A stretch of DNA of 64,000 nucleotides, from contig NC_079886.1 of the NCBI RefSeq assembly GCF_029227915.1, positions 22,916,501 to 22,980,500 of the forward strand. The letters run 5' to 3'. The position numbers and the translations under genes were made by a program. Positions 23,246 through 36,961 of this stretch are shown here, piece after piece. The stretch is from Hydractinia symbiolongicarpus. Taxonomy: Eukaryota > Cnidaria > Hydrozoa > Anthoathecata > Hydractiniidae. Each line of letters begins with the position of its first letter. Position 1 is the stretch's first letter. The notes under the pieces are model-generated. The model ran no database searches and was not told the origin of the DNA. It saw only the letters and a program-made list of their open reading frames with translations.

Positions 23246-26200
23246 ACGAAAGCTTATACGAAAACGAATGTGTCAGAGCACATGCCGAATTAAAATCAAC
23301 CAATGAGTACAAAGTCAGCGTGTCCATATTTTATTTTTTAGTAGGGAATAATCACATTTGAACGGGTAAGTGAGACTATTCGTCTCAAAACATTAAAGAA
23401 GAAAGAATTTTCCGATAAAGGTTATGTAAGCAAAGAACAATAGAAGTATCCAATCAAAAAGCGTGGTCGATATTCTGAACGCAGAAAATTGGCATGTGAC
23501 ACAGGGGAACTCTCCCCACTTTTACTTATTTCGATTTTCCGGTGTGACGACAAATTATTCTGGGTCTCCTGGCTTTGTAAGTTCTGAAGTACTTTTTAAT
23601 TAGCTAACTTTATATACACCTAAAATATCGTATTTAAAATACGATAAATGTAAATACAGTGATTTTGTCGAAGAGTTAGTATTGGTCAACCTCGTTCCCA
23701 GCACCTGTTGTCTCTTTTTATTTTGGGACGACTAGATGAACATAGCCCTGAAGGAGGCCTTGTCACATTACCCTCCAATACGCAGTTTTTCTGTATGTAA
23801 TATTTAATGAGATTTGTCTTAATTAACCAAAGTTTCATATGTAACCTTACAGAGCTAAGCCAGCTCAGCATTTTACGTCATAGATACGTGCAGCGAGTTT
23901 GTTTTGATTCCTCTCATACGCAGCACACAAACTGCTCGCATATTGCCCTTGATTATTTTCTAAATGTATAAATATACAATCCTGTTATTTAGACTGCTGT
24001 TTACTTGAAGAAATTCAAGCAATTTAGTTATGTGTATTTTACTGAATTGGTTGGCTAGCAAGCACTAGGTTGCAAAACTTGTAGCTAGGGCAAGCTTGAA
24101 AATTGGTAAATCTTTTGCCCACTTAACCTTAGCACTTCGTTGGTTCTCTAAGGTGCAAATATGGCTACATACTTTTCAAATGGTCTTGTCATTCCAGTTT
24201 CCTGACTGAAGATACCTAGGCAAAAATTCAACTTCATTACAAAATCATTTTGGATGAACTTTAGAATTCTCATTTACTGTAAGTTCATACCTGTGTCTGC
24301 ATTACTGCTTTTATGATGACCAAGATTTAGCTGTACGAATCTAAAAGTTGCTATTTTATTATTTTTGTGCACAAAATTTATTTAAACAATAGTTAACTGA
24401 AACTGAATTCGTATATGGTGGACTCACTTCTTGCAGTTATATTGGGTGAAAAAGGCTCCAAAACAGTATTCACTTTAGAAGACTTCTTTGCTTTTACTTT
24501 TTGTGGCCTTAACATTTCCAAAAAGCCACCCATTACTGATAAATTCTGCTTTTTCTTTTTCTAATGACATGTTTTTGAAACGCCTTACAGTTTTTTTATT
24601 TTTCACTCAACAAGCTCACATTTTATTGCACACAGATATACAAAAACAAGGGTTTCTTTTGTTTAAAACAAATAATCCAAAAATTTTATCAAAGCATTAT
24701 GCTGGTTTGAAAATTAAAATCGACAAGTCCACATGTGATCTGTTTTGGCGATTCAAATCATGTATCATTTAACACTGCCTTAATAGCTGGTTTAAAAAGA
24801 ATTGGTAAACGACTTTACCAACAGCAAATTGTTGCTACCTTTAAATAGCTTTTAAAATTTTCTGAATCTGTATCTTAGTCAAAATTGATATGCTGTCAAA
24901 AACGGCTTATCGCCGTCTCTGAAAACGGTTAAATTCTGGAATCAAAAAGTATAATGATAACAGAACTATTTTTTGTGTCAATTTCATCAAACCAGTCTAA
25001 AACCATATCATACTAAATCTCAAGTCAATATTTTAATATTTACTGAGTTATGAGACTTGGAACTGAAAAGGACCCTATATACACTACCCCGTTTTAGACT
25101 TATTTTGTTATTTTTTTATGTTCACTTCTTAGTCTTGAGATAATATATCACAGTGGGGAGCTGTTCAATATCTACCACTATCTTCATTGCATATAACTTT
25201 TTGCCAGATTGAGTGTCAATCAAAGTTTTCAATTTTTTTTTATTTTTTTTTTTTGTAGCGTGTTAAAAAAGGCCTAGCAAGAATTAGTTTAACAAAATCT
25301 TCTTACATTTTTCTGTTCAATAAAATGCCTGTGTAATTTTTTTATGCCTCGTGTAAATTTATCTTTTATCAGATTGGTCTAAAAGTACTCTACCAAAGTT
25401 ATTGCCCTTTGAATTTTCTTGAATTAGAAATTAGGCTGGATAAATGTGCATTCAATGATACTTTTCTAGTTAATAAACTTTCCCAGCTATTGAAATATTT
25501 CCATGTAAGCAGTATTTCTTTATGATGTCTTATTTTATACTCTCATTGCTTAGTGATGCTTTCTATTAATTTTTTCACTTTGAAAAAACATGATATTGAT
25601 ACAGCCCTTCCGCCATTTTAGTACGAACATCTTCCTCCTCTTCGTCACGACTCGTCGCCTCGCCAAAATGTTTTGTATGACGTAATAATTATCCGCGCCT
25701 GATTGTTTCATATCGAACCAGACTTTTCCAGGGCCATGTTTGTATCGTCGTCCGATGTTAGAAAAGATACAAGATGCCCTGAGAACGAAGTTGGATATTG
25801 GTGTAATATTTTTTAAAGAAAAATGTGGACCAGAAGACCACAAATCATTTATGTTTTGTTGCTATGGTTTCAAATTTGTTTACATTTGCAAAAATATGTT
25901 TCACATGTAAAGATGAAATTATTATATTTGCTAAAAATAAAGAAATCAGACATGTGTTTTCTTTACCTGTTTTAATTTTTTTCCGAAGAGAAAAAAAATG
26001 GAAACAAAGAGAGCATAAAAATTGGAAAATTTGTGTAAAAGAACCAAAAATGTTTGTTTGTTGTGATGAGTTGGTATGCTACACATTTTTAGAATGTTTT
26101 GTTTATTTTGTTTTCTGTTTATTTGTTTGCATCTTTGTATTTGCTTAATCTTGAAGATCTAGAATGCTTGATTAGATTTAAACACAGTCCTGATACGAAC

Positions 26201-27854
26201 GAGAGTTTCTGCATATTTCGATTAAAAGAAAAGAAAGAATTTTTGACAAAATTTTCGACAAAATGTACGGCCGTACGGCATTTTATAAAAAAGTGGAATT
26301 TTTTGCAGGCTTGTCTACTTTTAACGAAATCATTTTTAATCACTGTGACATCTACCAACCTCAGCAATATAAGGCTACAAGAAAAATTCGTTTTATGATT
26401 ACCATAGTGATGTATATAATGCTTTGTTGCTACAAGAGTGAAAAGATAACAATAGGCAAACATGTTTATATCAGCTGTGCCCATAAAATATATTACGTAC
26501 ACTAATTTGCACGCCTTTTAAACGAACGAAAACAAAGGCTTGGTGTAAAAATATTTTGAATTTATTGTTATTTTAACATAGATGAAAAACAAAAAGTAGA
26601 TACAAAGAAGATAAAGCAAGGGTCTCCATTTCTGAGAAAGCAAGTTTGTTTGGACAGCTTTATTTTTCTGTTTGAAGTGAGTTGGTTTGAAGAAGAAACA
26701 TGAGCACACAAATACGTATGACTTACTCTTTGTTATCTCTTTACAAATGCAGCTGGAATGTTACGTTCAAAGTTTATCTCAAAGTTTATAATGTTCGTAA
26801 ACACACTATACACTTGAAACAGTTCTCTCGCTTTGCTGAAGCTTGTTGATTTTTATTTACAGCAATATCCGCTGTTACTTGCATGTCGTTTAAAGAATGA
26901 ACATGATAGGAGCTGATAAGGTATATTCAGTGTTCAGTTTTACGTCAAATATAAGTGTTTTGTTTTGATTTCTCCAGGACAGAAATTTTATCTGCGTGAT
27001 TATTTGTGTTTAGAAGGTTGTTTTCCATATGGTATAGATAACGAACTTCTTCAATTATTAGATGTGACAAATTTGTGTTCCTTTTAGACTTACGTTGTTG
27101 CTTCAAAAAAAGGGAAACCTGGAAGCGTCCCACCTTTAGAGCAAGAGGGGTGATCTTTTGAGGAAAGATATCATTAAGTCAGCATGCTTTTAAAATGAGC
27201 GCTGGTACGGTTTTATAGAGAAAATGTTGCTATGACTTATGCATAAGCATCAGTAAAACTCTTCTTAAACAATAACATTGGAATCCTCCCGCAATACCGC
27301 CACTACCACGGCGCAACGTTTGTAAAGTGAAACAACGCTCTAGTTTTGCAAAAACAACACAGAAATCTACTTTAATCCAATAGGGTTGCAGAGGTTTAAT
27401 AAAACTTTAGTGGAAACTTAATGAAACAAAATAAAAAAACGTGTCCACTCTCGTGTGAGACATTTCTTTATTCTATACTTTAATTAGCGAATTAATATCC
27501 GGGACGATAGGGTTATTGCTTGGCTCCAAACGGGGAAGGCATGTACACAAGGCCGATCTTTATTTTAAGGTTGATATATAGTTGAGTGTGACAAAATCTA
27601 CCAAGATATTAGATATTGTTCTTTGAGAATTATTTGCACATATGTTGTCATATAATTTTAGTAAGTTCTAACGCGCGACCTTGTGGTTATGGAATTCGCT
27701 TTACAATGACAAGGTCCGGGTTAACCAATGTCATGTGAAGGAAATTGGGTGGGTATTACCAGTGAATACTTAATGTATACATTCTGAACACAGGACCCAC
27801 ATTAATAATAGTTTTTCCAACACTGAAGTGGCTATATCGTGTACAAATTTTCGG

Positions 27855-27880
27855 AATAATAATAATAATAATAATAAAAA
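27855..27880. repeat. (AAT)n microsatellite
   Basis: About eight AAT units in an AT-rich intergenic stretch. Confidence 0.9.
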
Positions 27881-30345
27881 TAAGGTTTTCCTTAACCTTA
27901 AGAACACCGGACGAGTTTGGTACTGTGTAGCACCAGAAGAATGGACGGGCATGACCGCAAACCATATATCTCGCGCTACTTATGTTTCAGTAGACAAACT
28001 TTGCACGGTTGCAGAATTCCAAAAAAAAAAAAACGCTACTATACGACGCAATGAATGACGTCACGCATGCCTATCAAGACCGGGATGTTTTAAATCGACA
28101 AAGGGCCGTGGGATATTATGGCCCCACCTTTTCTGTTAGTATATAAAACTTGGCCAGTGGTTAATTTCGTCTTCTTTAATAACAATTCTAAAATTAACAA
28201 ATATTTGTATGGTTTACCCTTTGAAATGGTTTACCCTTTGGAATGTTTTACGCCCGTGATTATAACTCGTTGTGTCACAAAAAATATAGTCCGATAATGC
28301 TAGATAAAAGTTAGGAAAAGGCAGATGAGGATAAGGGCTTAATGAGTTAACGATAGAGATATCAAGTTATACGAGGAATATTGATATTTATTTAGATCAG
28401 AAATTGTATCATTTCGCAGGACCAATATTTTTTCAAATCTGATCTGTATTTTATTTTTTAAACTCCTTAGTAACACCTTGTTACTATAACATCTAAAACA
28501 TTATTCGTAGGAACTCTAAAAACAATCAATAAAAACTTTCCGCCATTGGCGTACGATATAGCTAACTATTCATTGTCCCAGGATCGGAGCAGCCTAGAGT
28601 GCCGAAAACCTCTCTATAAAATCATTTTTTTGATCAATATGGCAGTAGTAAATATTTGAGTAACGTCGATTATCTCAAATAGATTACAGTTAAAATTTTA
28701 TATATAAACATATGAAACACTTGATCATAACTCATCCAATCCCTTCATATTGGAAACATGGACACGCTTTTTTTGATAACTTTCATTTTCAAGCTACGAA
28801 ATTTGACGATGGGAAGCATACATTGCGCAACAATACGCCGGCGCATGTGCATAAGTCGCTCTCTGCCAGAATTTGTTGCGTTTGGCATTGATAGAAACTC
28901 CCCTTTAAATAGAACATATGTTCACATATATTTTATCGCTTTGCAATAACATGTGTTGAAGATTAAGTCAATCAATAACATAGCTGTGCGAAAAATATTT
29001 CGCGCCAAAACCATAAGTAATACACATTACACTTAAGTAACAAACAAACATATCCTTGAACTGTACAAAGATATTTTTATTCAGATAAATTTTCAAAGGC
29101 ATCTGTATGAGAAATTATCAACAATATTCCCAATACACAAATTTTCCTATTTCTGCGTACTTTTATTAATATTATTTTTATACAATATTTTTAATTTAAA
29201 TATCTAATCCATAACTTCTGAATGGTTTTGTGGGAGTCATAAATGGCAAAGGCAAATATTTTGGTAGGATTTACACTGTTCTACACATACCAATTAAAAA
29301 ATAAAATGTGTTCCCTTCTTAGACCATCCCGGCCTTGTTCGTTTTTAAATGCTACAACCAATTACTAAAATATCCTCAATAATCCATTCATGGAAATGAA
29401 ATTACTACGCAAGGAATGCAAGTTATTGTTATTGAATCAAGGCTACCAGTATTTCTGGACGTAGGTATTATGTATGTCATGGCTACTGATGTATTGCGAT
29501 ACGCCTTCGTAACTAGCTACATTTAAAGCATTTAAAAACCGCAACATCACATAATCCTCCGCGTCATCAGTAACTTTATATTACATACTAGCCGTAAATT
29601 AGCTATTGCAAAATATTTACAATTCCTGTCTTAGAAAGTTTGAAATAATTTTAAATTCTAAATAATTTTATATTCCTAATTTTTTCCTTATTAATTAAAC
29701 CAAGAACGAAAAGAGTTTATTAAAATGGTAAAGTTTTACCATAACTAGGTTCGCTCTTAACTGATGCATCACGATATTGTTCTCACGTCACATGGCAACA
29801 CACACGCTTCATTACTGCTAATTATAATTCTTAATTGTCGAGTAATATATCATTACTATGGGTTTCGCTTTTCCTGAGGTTTGCTTAAAAAGCACGTATG
29901 AAGAAAAATTAGCTGGCTGGAAATGGTGAATTTCAAGGTCCAAAGCAAAAGAACTTGTTATACTATATAGGACATTTGAGTAATACTTGTTTTTACCGAC
30001 AAAAGTGGCATACAGCACTTTGATAGGCACACAGACAACGCAATGTAGTTATTATCATAAATTTTCTAATTTCCTGCAATTAAGAATATACTGCCCAACA
30101 CTTTACACGTAACTAACAAGCATTTTTATGACTTTCTTTATGATTATTATTAAAATAGTGTTGCTGGCTTCGTGTTGTTTACGGTAGCATGGTTCGATGT
30201 CATAGTGGTAAGAAAACATTGGCATTTCATTTAGCGTTTGATATATCAAAACTTAATAAGTGTTTTTAATTGTAATGTTTAGATACAATATTTTGATACA
30301 CATGTTTAGAAAAGAAAAGGAGAGTAAACAGTGCTGATGCTGGCG

Positions 30346-30346
<1 letters not shown>

Positions 30347-30376
<30 letters not shown>

Positions 30377-30388
30377 GTTATTATTACT
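30347..30388. repeat. (TTA)n microsatellite
   Basis: About fourteen TTA units with a single interruption (GTTA). Confidence 0.9.
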
Positions 30389-30546
30389 AATTTTGTGCCT
30401 CTAAAATTTGGAGGATATTTTACCTTTTATTACCAACTACGCAGGTAGCTAATCAAATGTTATGATTTTTCAGTCTATATTTTCTTTAGACAAGCTTGTT
30501 TTAGTCAAATTTTTGCGCAGTTGATTCACCCATGCGATATGAGTAT

Positions 30547-30580
30547 ATAAATAAATAAACAAATAAATAAATAAATAAAG
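30547..30580. repeat. (AAAT)n microsatellite
   Basis: About eight tetranucleotide units, one of them AAAC. Confidence 0.9.
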
Positions 30581-33500
30581 TAAATACGCTTTTAAAATTT
30601 TAGCTGGGTGCCAGCTTAATTTGGCAATACTTTTTCGTAGTATAATATGATGTTAAGAATCGTATTTGAAATTAGATTTATTGCAAAGCCTTTATTCAGG
30701 TTGTAGAAAGTTTAATTTATCATGGGTTGTCGCCGTGATGTTTGGTGGTTAAAATTGAAATAAAGCCACTGTGACGTTGTTTTCTAGTTAATAGAAACCA
30801 GTTTACATCTATTACTACGTCCTCAGATTCTTTCAATTTTGCATGCGCAAGCGAAATCGAATAATGAAGTAAATTGCACCACACTTTAAGAGAAACCAAG
30901 GATACCGTTAAGATACTTAAATAAAATAAAGTAATGTAACGTGTAATAAAAACCGCTTGTGCGTGGAAAATTTAATTATTATAATTTTAAAATCAGTTTC
31001 ATATTGAAACATACTTTAAATCAATGGATGTTTATTATCGACACATGGAATGATAAAAAAGAGCTTTTTTAATCGATTAATCTTTCCCATGCAGATAACT
31101 TTTAACACACTAAGTAATCTTACTTTCATCTTGTTATAACCATATTGTAAAGTCAGTGATCTTTTTAAAACATCTTTTTTATATATATACGTCATACAGC
31201 TTATCTAAATAACTTCTATTCATCTGTTTATTAAAAAGAAACGTAGGTTTTATACAAAAGAAGAAAGAAACTGGAGTGAATTCGTGGTAGCATATTGTGA
31301 CTCAAATTAAAGCATATAAGATGAAGGGTTGAATAAAAGGAAAAGTTATGTCACTTGGAGAATATATATTTACAATTCTCCAGAAAGATTTATGTTTCAA
31401 AGAGTTTAAAGAGTTTGAAGGTAGAAAATTTATGGTATTTGTGTTATCGTTTGATTTATGTTTTTTTTTACATGCGCGTCATTTACAGCGCATGCGCATA
31501 ATTTACGCACTAATTGCGCAGAATCCAAAAAGAAACTGTTTCCCCAAACCTTCAAAATCGCGTATGTTGTTAACAGGAAGCTCTAATATACAGACTTTTT
31601 TTATTCTAAATTTCTCAAGTATTGGTGGATATAGGTGACTATAAGGTGTCTCATATATCCTTTTGTTAAATATTTGTTAAAAGTCATTTTTCACGTTTCT
31701 GTGTTTATTATTATATAAACGTGATCCAAAATAAGGTCATGATCAGTAGTTATGACTCATAAAAATGTTGACATAAGCTGTTTTTCATCAGTTACTTCCG
31801 TTTTTCTCACTTCACTTCTAGCTAATCGACTTTATCACTTTTTTGAATCCTCTTTATAAACACTTTGTTCCTAAAAAGGTATTTGTTAAGGGAATAAGAA
31901 TCGGAAGTAAAGACTTCTGTGGTCAACTATTCATTGTTTTTTTTCTTAATTAGTTGTGATTTTTTGGGTTGAGAGACAAGGGGTTGATGTTTAATAATAA
32001 TATTTTCTTAATTTGTTTTAGATTAGTAGCCAAAATAAAATATTACGCCAGTGTCAGTAGCATATTCGAAAGAACTTACACAAGTAGGTGTTGTTAACAA
32101 AGTAGAAAGTTTTAGTTTTTTTGGTTAATTTTTAAAATAATGTTAATTACTATCTTTATTACTTATCTTTTTCGTTCGTTTAACTTTACCTCCTTGAATC
32201 TCGGTGTTACGACGTGACCCTAAATATGGAAACGATGGCGACTTTCCTCCTTGTCAAGATGTGATTCATAAAGTGCAGATTATTGCAACTAAAGCGGTGT
32301 GTTGGGCAACCCGAGACATTAACATTAAAATAGAGAAAAGGGGAGCTTGGGGAATCTTGGAAGTCATTTTAGTAATTTCGTCTGCGATAGATAATAGTAG
32401 CCAATAGCCACATGATAAATTTTGCTAAAATTATCCTGTTAATTGGTAGTTTATGTAGAAAAAACTTAAGCAGACATAATTGTTATTCGAAAATTGTTAT
32501 TCTGACTTAAGCGGGGTGCAAATGTTTGTTAACTATGTTCAAAGTTTAATTTTTTCTGTTTGTTATTTCTAAATTTTTGTGTGCTAACTGAGAATTGATT
32601 GTGACAAGCAGCAATAAAAAATAAAGATGGTAAATAAGGGTTTGTTTACATAAAATATTGGCTAACAATATATTACATAGGTTCAGTTAAGTTGTTTTTC
32701 ACAATCTCACTATTTTTTTTAAAGCTAGATGAATTATCTTCGCAATTGGTATAAGTTGTATTTTCAGTCTAAAAAAAGTTTAATTTAGTGAAATTAATTT
32801 GTCTAAAAATTTGTTACGGTCGAGATATTATTTTTTCCCTTTAAACTGAATATATCATAGCAAAAAGTTAAAGTTCCCGAAACCTAAAGAACTTGGACAT
32901 TTTTTAAACTGAAAATTATCGTGTATTTTTTTCTGTACAAGTAAAAACGTAAGTATATGTGGGGGTCAAAAAATACAAAAATTAAAATAGTACCCATTAA
33001 TATAAGCAGTAAGAAATCTTTTATTTTGTGTGTTTTACTCTGACAAAAGCATGCTCCAAACAACAACAATAATAAAATAAGGAATTATACACAAAGCTCT
33101 GTGAATGAGACTTTCAGATAACAATTTATAGCCTTCATGTATATATCACTGCTGTTGTCGGATAGTATATGTAAAAGATTTATTATACAAATTTATAATT
33201 GCTTTTCTAGACATATACTTAATTCTGTCATTTTGTAAATCTACTAACAGGAGGACGACTCTTTCTGGTGCATAGAAGCATTAAATTTCCTATTGATGTC
33301 GTTTTTGGACGAACAGCGTGGTATAAGAAACTAATCTATTATATTTCTACTTACTCATAAACGTTATTTAAAATATTTTAGTTATTCAAAGTCATTCTAA
33401 CGCAAGAGGAATTAAATGAAATTAGAAAACGCATCAGTGCATAACAACCGCAGTAACGACTGAAAAAATATTATATCATTTTATTTTAACTATAACTAAC

Positions 33501-33849
33501 TCTTTGCAATTCTAACTGAAAGCAGCCATTGCTTTGACCCATCTTTCTAAACTTAACTAAATACTTTTAGTTCTTTCACAAAATACGTAGCTGAAATGTT
33601 ATTTAATATTTTATGTATTATTTAATATTTAATGTATTGGTGCAATGAAAAATGTTTTTTTTCAAAATTAACCCGATAATAACACGAATCATTCTTATTT
33701 TGTTTTGAATCTAATCAATTTTAAAGCGATCTTGTAAAACCTTTTTTAAGCATATAATTATAATATTTTACTCAAACTCATGTCGCGCGGTTGGAATAAC
33801 GAATGACGTCCAATTCTTAATAATTAAAGAGATTTAGATTTATTCAATA

Positions 33850-34515
33850 AAGCTTGGTTTCCACCTAGCGGTTACGTAGCGGTCATTATTGTTAATCTTT
33901 GTTTATTTCTTTTTCTAACTTCAATTTTTTAAAGCTTCAGTTGAAAGCATGGATTCAGAGGAAGAAGATTTATCTTTACTTGGATATTTTTTTATTTTTA
34001 ATGAAAAGAAAAAGAAAAGAGAAAACATCGTTTTTGGGTTCGTGACATTTATAAAAAAAGAGATTGTTTTCTTGAATACCGAGAGCTTGTCATGTTATTT
34101 TTTCAGTCATTTTTTCACAAAAACAGTTTTTACATACAAAAGCACTTTATTACAATAAAACTTCTCTATATAAGATACGAAATCTAAAAAAAAAATTGTA
34201 CACTTTCAAGAAAATAAGACTTTCCATCACTTTCTGAACAAAGAAATATCACCAGAAGAAAATTGTCGGATAAGGCAAAAAAAACTATAAATTCTGAAAA
34301 CCATATTTAATTTTTAACTTCTAAAAGAATTTTCATATATATATATAATAGGCGTTTTTGACAGCCTCAGTAATTCCTGTAGTTATCGCTCGTGAAAAAA
34401 TTTATCCCTAGCAAGCGGTAGCGGACTTCTTTTTCAGTTTCCACGAAAGAAAAAGTTACCGCTTATTTTTTTATCGCTAGTTACCGCTCATTAGCGCTAG
34501 AGCGAAACCAAGCTT
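33850..34515. mobile_element. Inverted-repeat element with AAGCTTGGTTTC ends, 666 bp
   Basis: The left end reads AAGCTTGGTTTCCACCTAGCGGTTA. The right end, reverse-complemented, reads AAGCTTGGTTTCGCTCTAGCGCTAATGAGCGGT. The G+C-richer ends and AT-rich interior, with no transposase, fit a MITE. It ends about 190 bp before the GT31 start codon at 34708, so it may overlap that gene's promoter. The target-site duplication is unclear. Confidence 0.6.
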
Positions 34516-34707
34516 AATATGTATACAAGATTTTAAAAATAACGAAAAAGTTACAGCAAGGATAGTGTTTGTTTGACCAAATGTTATTTTTTATTTCAAG
34601 GTTAGTAATTAATTTCAAACGGAACTGTGAACAATAAAACTCGAGAACGCATTTAGCGATACGTGTTTGGCTACCTACTCTTTGGCCATCTACGCTGAGA
34701 AATCGTG

Positions 34708-35853
34708 ATGAAGTACGAAAAGCAACGAAAGCGAATGTCGACTATGTTTAGCATTCAATCGGCACGAAACCGATTCATAATATTCACATGCCTGTGTACT
34801 GCGTCCGTATTATTATTTCTCTCCAGTCGGCAGAAATTCTTTCATTCGGGTAAAACTATTCATAGCTTATTTTATGTTGATATCATTAACCGGATACAAT
34901 CGATAGAGGAGCGAGTAGAATCGATACAAAAACGTTTAAATGACAACGTGCGTAGAACTCAGATTGCACGTCACAATGCGGAAATAATTAAAGCTAGCTT
35001 TAATGTTACAAAAGCTAGTTCCTTCTGGACTGGTGTAAATGAATTAGAAGCCGTTGAAGATTTGTTTTCTAACAGAAGTAAAAGACATAAGACATGCCTG
35101 GTCACACAATCTAAGTGTCAGCATGAGTTTACTTTCTTAATTTTAATTACAACACATATATCTCATTTTGGTAGAAGACATTCTATACGAAATACTTGGG
35201 CAAATGACCCAAGAGGACGATGGCGAACTGCATTTTTAGTTGGTCGTTCTCGCAACCCGTACAACATGAGAATATTACGTAATGAAGTTGCAATACACGA
35301 AGATCTAATCCTTGGCGATGTATACGAAGACTTTTATAATCTCACAGCGAAAGTTCAAATGGGCTTTGAATGGGCTGTCAAATATTGTAAATTCAAATAT
35401 CTTCTCAAAGGTGACGACGATGTATTTATAAATTTCCCCAGATTATTTTCATTTGTGCAGGACGATGAAGTACCTAAAAAAGAACTTTATGCTGGCAATG
35501 TCCAGTATGAAGCAAAAGTATTTCGAAGTGGAAGGTATGGTATATCCAAAGCAGATTTTCCAAAGAAACGATACCCACGATATTGTTCTGGAGGCGGTTT
35601 TATTTTATCAAGAGACGTCGTTGAGATTATGTTGGCTAGGTTCGATTATGTGAAGTCTATTAGTATAGACGACGCATATATTGGGGAATTAGCACTAAAA
35701 TGTGGCATTGATGTATACCATGATGACAATTTTAAAATGTTTGAGAACGAAAAAGGTTGTGTTTACAAAGCGAATACAATTGTTCATCATCCTGTAAAGT
35801 CAGTTAGCTGCATGAGCAAGTTATTTAATCATAGCTTAAGCGAAAGTACGTAA
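34708..35853 (+). CDS. GT31 beta-1,3-galactosyltransferase-like protein, paralog 1
   Basis: Intron-less, 381 residues from the ATG at 34708 (the frame is open three bases earlier only as GTG). Type II membrane topology: short basic cytoplasmic tail, a hydrophobic segment at residues 23-40, a stem, then the lumenal catalytic domain. GT31 (Galactosyl_T) landmarks visible: RRHSIRNTWA, KVQMGFEWAVKYC, the metal-binding DDD at 236-238 within LLKGDDDVFIN, YPRYCSGGGFILS, and SIDDAYIG at 319-326 where many family members have EDVYVG. It would transfer a sugar in beta-1,3 linkage in the Golgi. The donor and acceptor cannot be told from sequence. AATAAA is at 35912. A paralog lies 5.2 kb downstream on the same strand. 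Confidence 0.88.
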   Translation: MKYEKQRKRMSTMFSIQSARNRFIIFTCLCTASVLLFLSSRQKFFHSGKTIHSLFYVDIINRIQSIEERVESIQKRLNDNVRRTQIARHNAEIIKASFNVTKASSFWTGVNELEAVEDLFSNRSKRHKTCLVTQSKCQHEFTFLILITTHISHFGRRHSIRNTWANDPRGRWRTAFLVGRSRNPYNMRILRNEVAIHEDLILGDVYEDFYNLTAKVQMGFEWAVKYCKFKYLLKGDDDVFINFPRLFSFVQDDEVPKKELYAGNVQYEAKVFRSGRYGISKADFPKKRYPRYCSGGGFILSRDVVEIMLARFDYVKSISIDDAYIGELALKCGIDVYHDDNFKMFENEKGCVYKANTIVHHPVKSVSCMSKLFNHSLSEST

Positions 35854-36896
35854 TGGATCATATTTTATTTATACGAAGAACTTTGGTTTTTGAATTATTT
35901 TTACTACTAATAATAAAAAAGAAAATAATAATAATAATGATAATAGTAATAAAACGAATTATTTTTCAAAGATGTAAGTTATTGGCATTCTAGCTAAATA
36001 TTTAGCTCATAACTCGAATGACTTTCAATTAAGATTGGAACACATAATTTTGCAAATAGCTATATCGCTTGGAAATTTTGCGACTATCAGTCATTGCCTT
36101 GTTTTTTTAAAATTATTTTAAAGTTCTTTTTATAAGTGTAAAATACTTATTCGAAACATTTCCCGTTAAAAATACACGATATTTTCTCTTTGTTTTCCTA
36201 TTTTCTATTTTATATCTTATCAATAAATACCCTTGGCCCGAATTAGTCTTCTTTGATGTACCGCTGCTTTTTCTCAACTCTATCACACAAAATAAACGTC
36301 ATTTTTGAAATTCTCCATGAAATTTAATAAAATATGAAATCATTAGATTTATACAGCAAACAAACAACCTGTTTAGCAGTCTAACTTTGTACTACAAGAG
36401 TACCTCTACAAGCGAATATTAAGAAGATTTTGAACGTAACATTATTACTACTAAAACAACATTCGCATGTCGGATTATGTTGAAAATTTATACACACACC
36501 AATCAAATTATGCTGAATAAAAGTCAAAACATCGAAATTATAAAATTTAAAAAAAAACTGCAATTCGGAAAACGTAAGAAAATGTGTGTCATCGGGCACA
36601 ATAAGGCTTATTTACCGAACACATTTTTATCTGACCAAACTTTTTGCAAAACCAATAACAACAACCTCATTTAAATTTCGCTTATATATTCAAATTTAAC
36701 GTGTTTCAAGTTCGTGACCGCCATAGTACCCAGATGGTCAGGTTAAAAAGTATTCTGCTTAAACCAAATCAAATAAAACTTTTGACGTGATTAAATTTTA
36801 TGAATGCTTTTATCTTTGTTATCCGTTTTTAAAACATCTCGTCAAAGATTTCACGTAAGGTGAGACCAAAAGAATTCACCTCTTGTTAGACAAATA

Positions 36897-36961
36897 ACCT
36901 CGTCCCCAGGGCTTTATAGATTTATAGGTCGCAATTTAAAAAGCTCTGGGGACGAAGTTGT
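36897..36961. mobile_element. Short palindromic MITE
   Basis: ACCTCGTCCCCAGGGCTTT at the left and AAAGCTCTGGGGACGAAGTT at the right form near-perfect inverted repeats around a core of about 25 bp. A similar CCTCGTTCCCAG end occurs alone near 23691. Confidence 0.6.

Larger units (their letters stand above)
23246..33849. other. Gene-poor region, mostly unassigned
   Basis: About 10 kb of AT-rich sequence. The many 60-127-codon ORFs (for example around 25.5-26.7 kb) overlap on both strands and lack recognisable domains. Visible items are microsatellites at 27855, 30347 and 30547, a more G+C-rich patch at 25609-25750, and a partial CCTCGTTCCCAG repeat near 23691. One ORF at 32204-32407 has a somewhat protein-like composition but no recognised family. 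Confidence 0.6.

Noticed and set aside
25550-26709. Several ORFs of 60-127 codons on both strands
   Set aside because: They overlap each other in opposite directions, are dominated by Phe/Lys/Asn expected of AT-rich DNA, and show no domain or splice logic.
32204-32407. 67-codon ORF with DPKYGNDGDF
   Set aside because: KYGND superficially recalls a glycyl-radical enzyme motif, but nothing else of that family is present and no partner exon was found.
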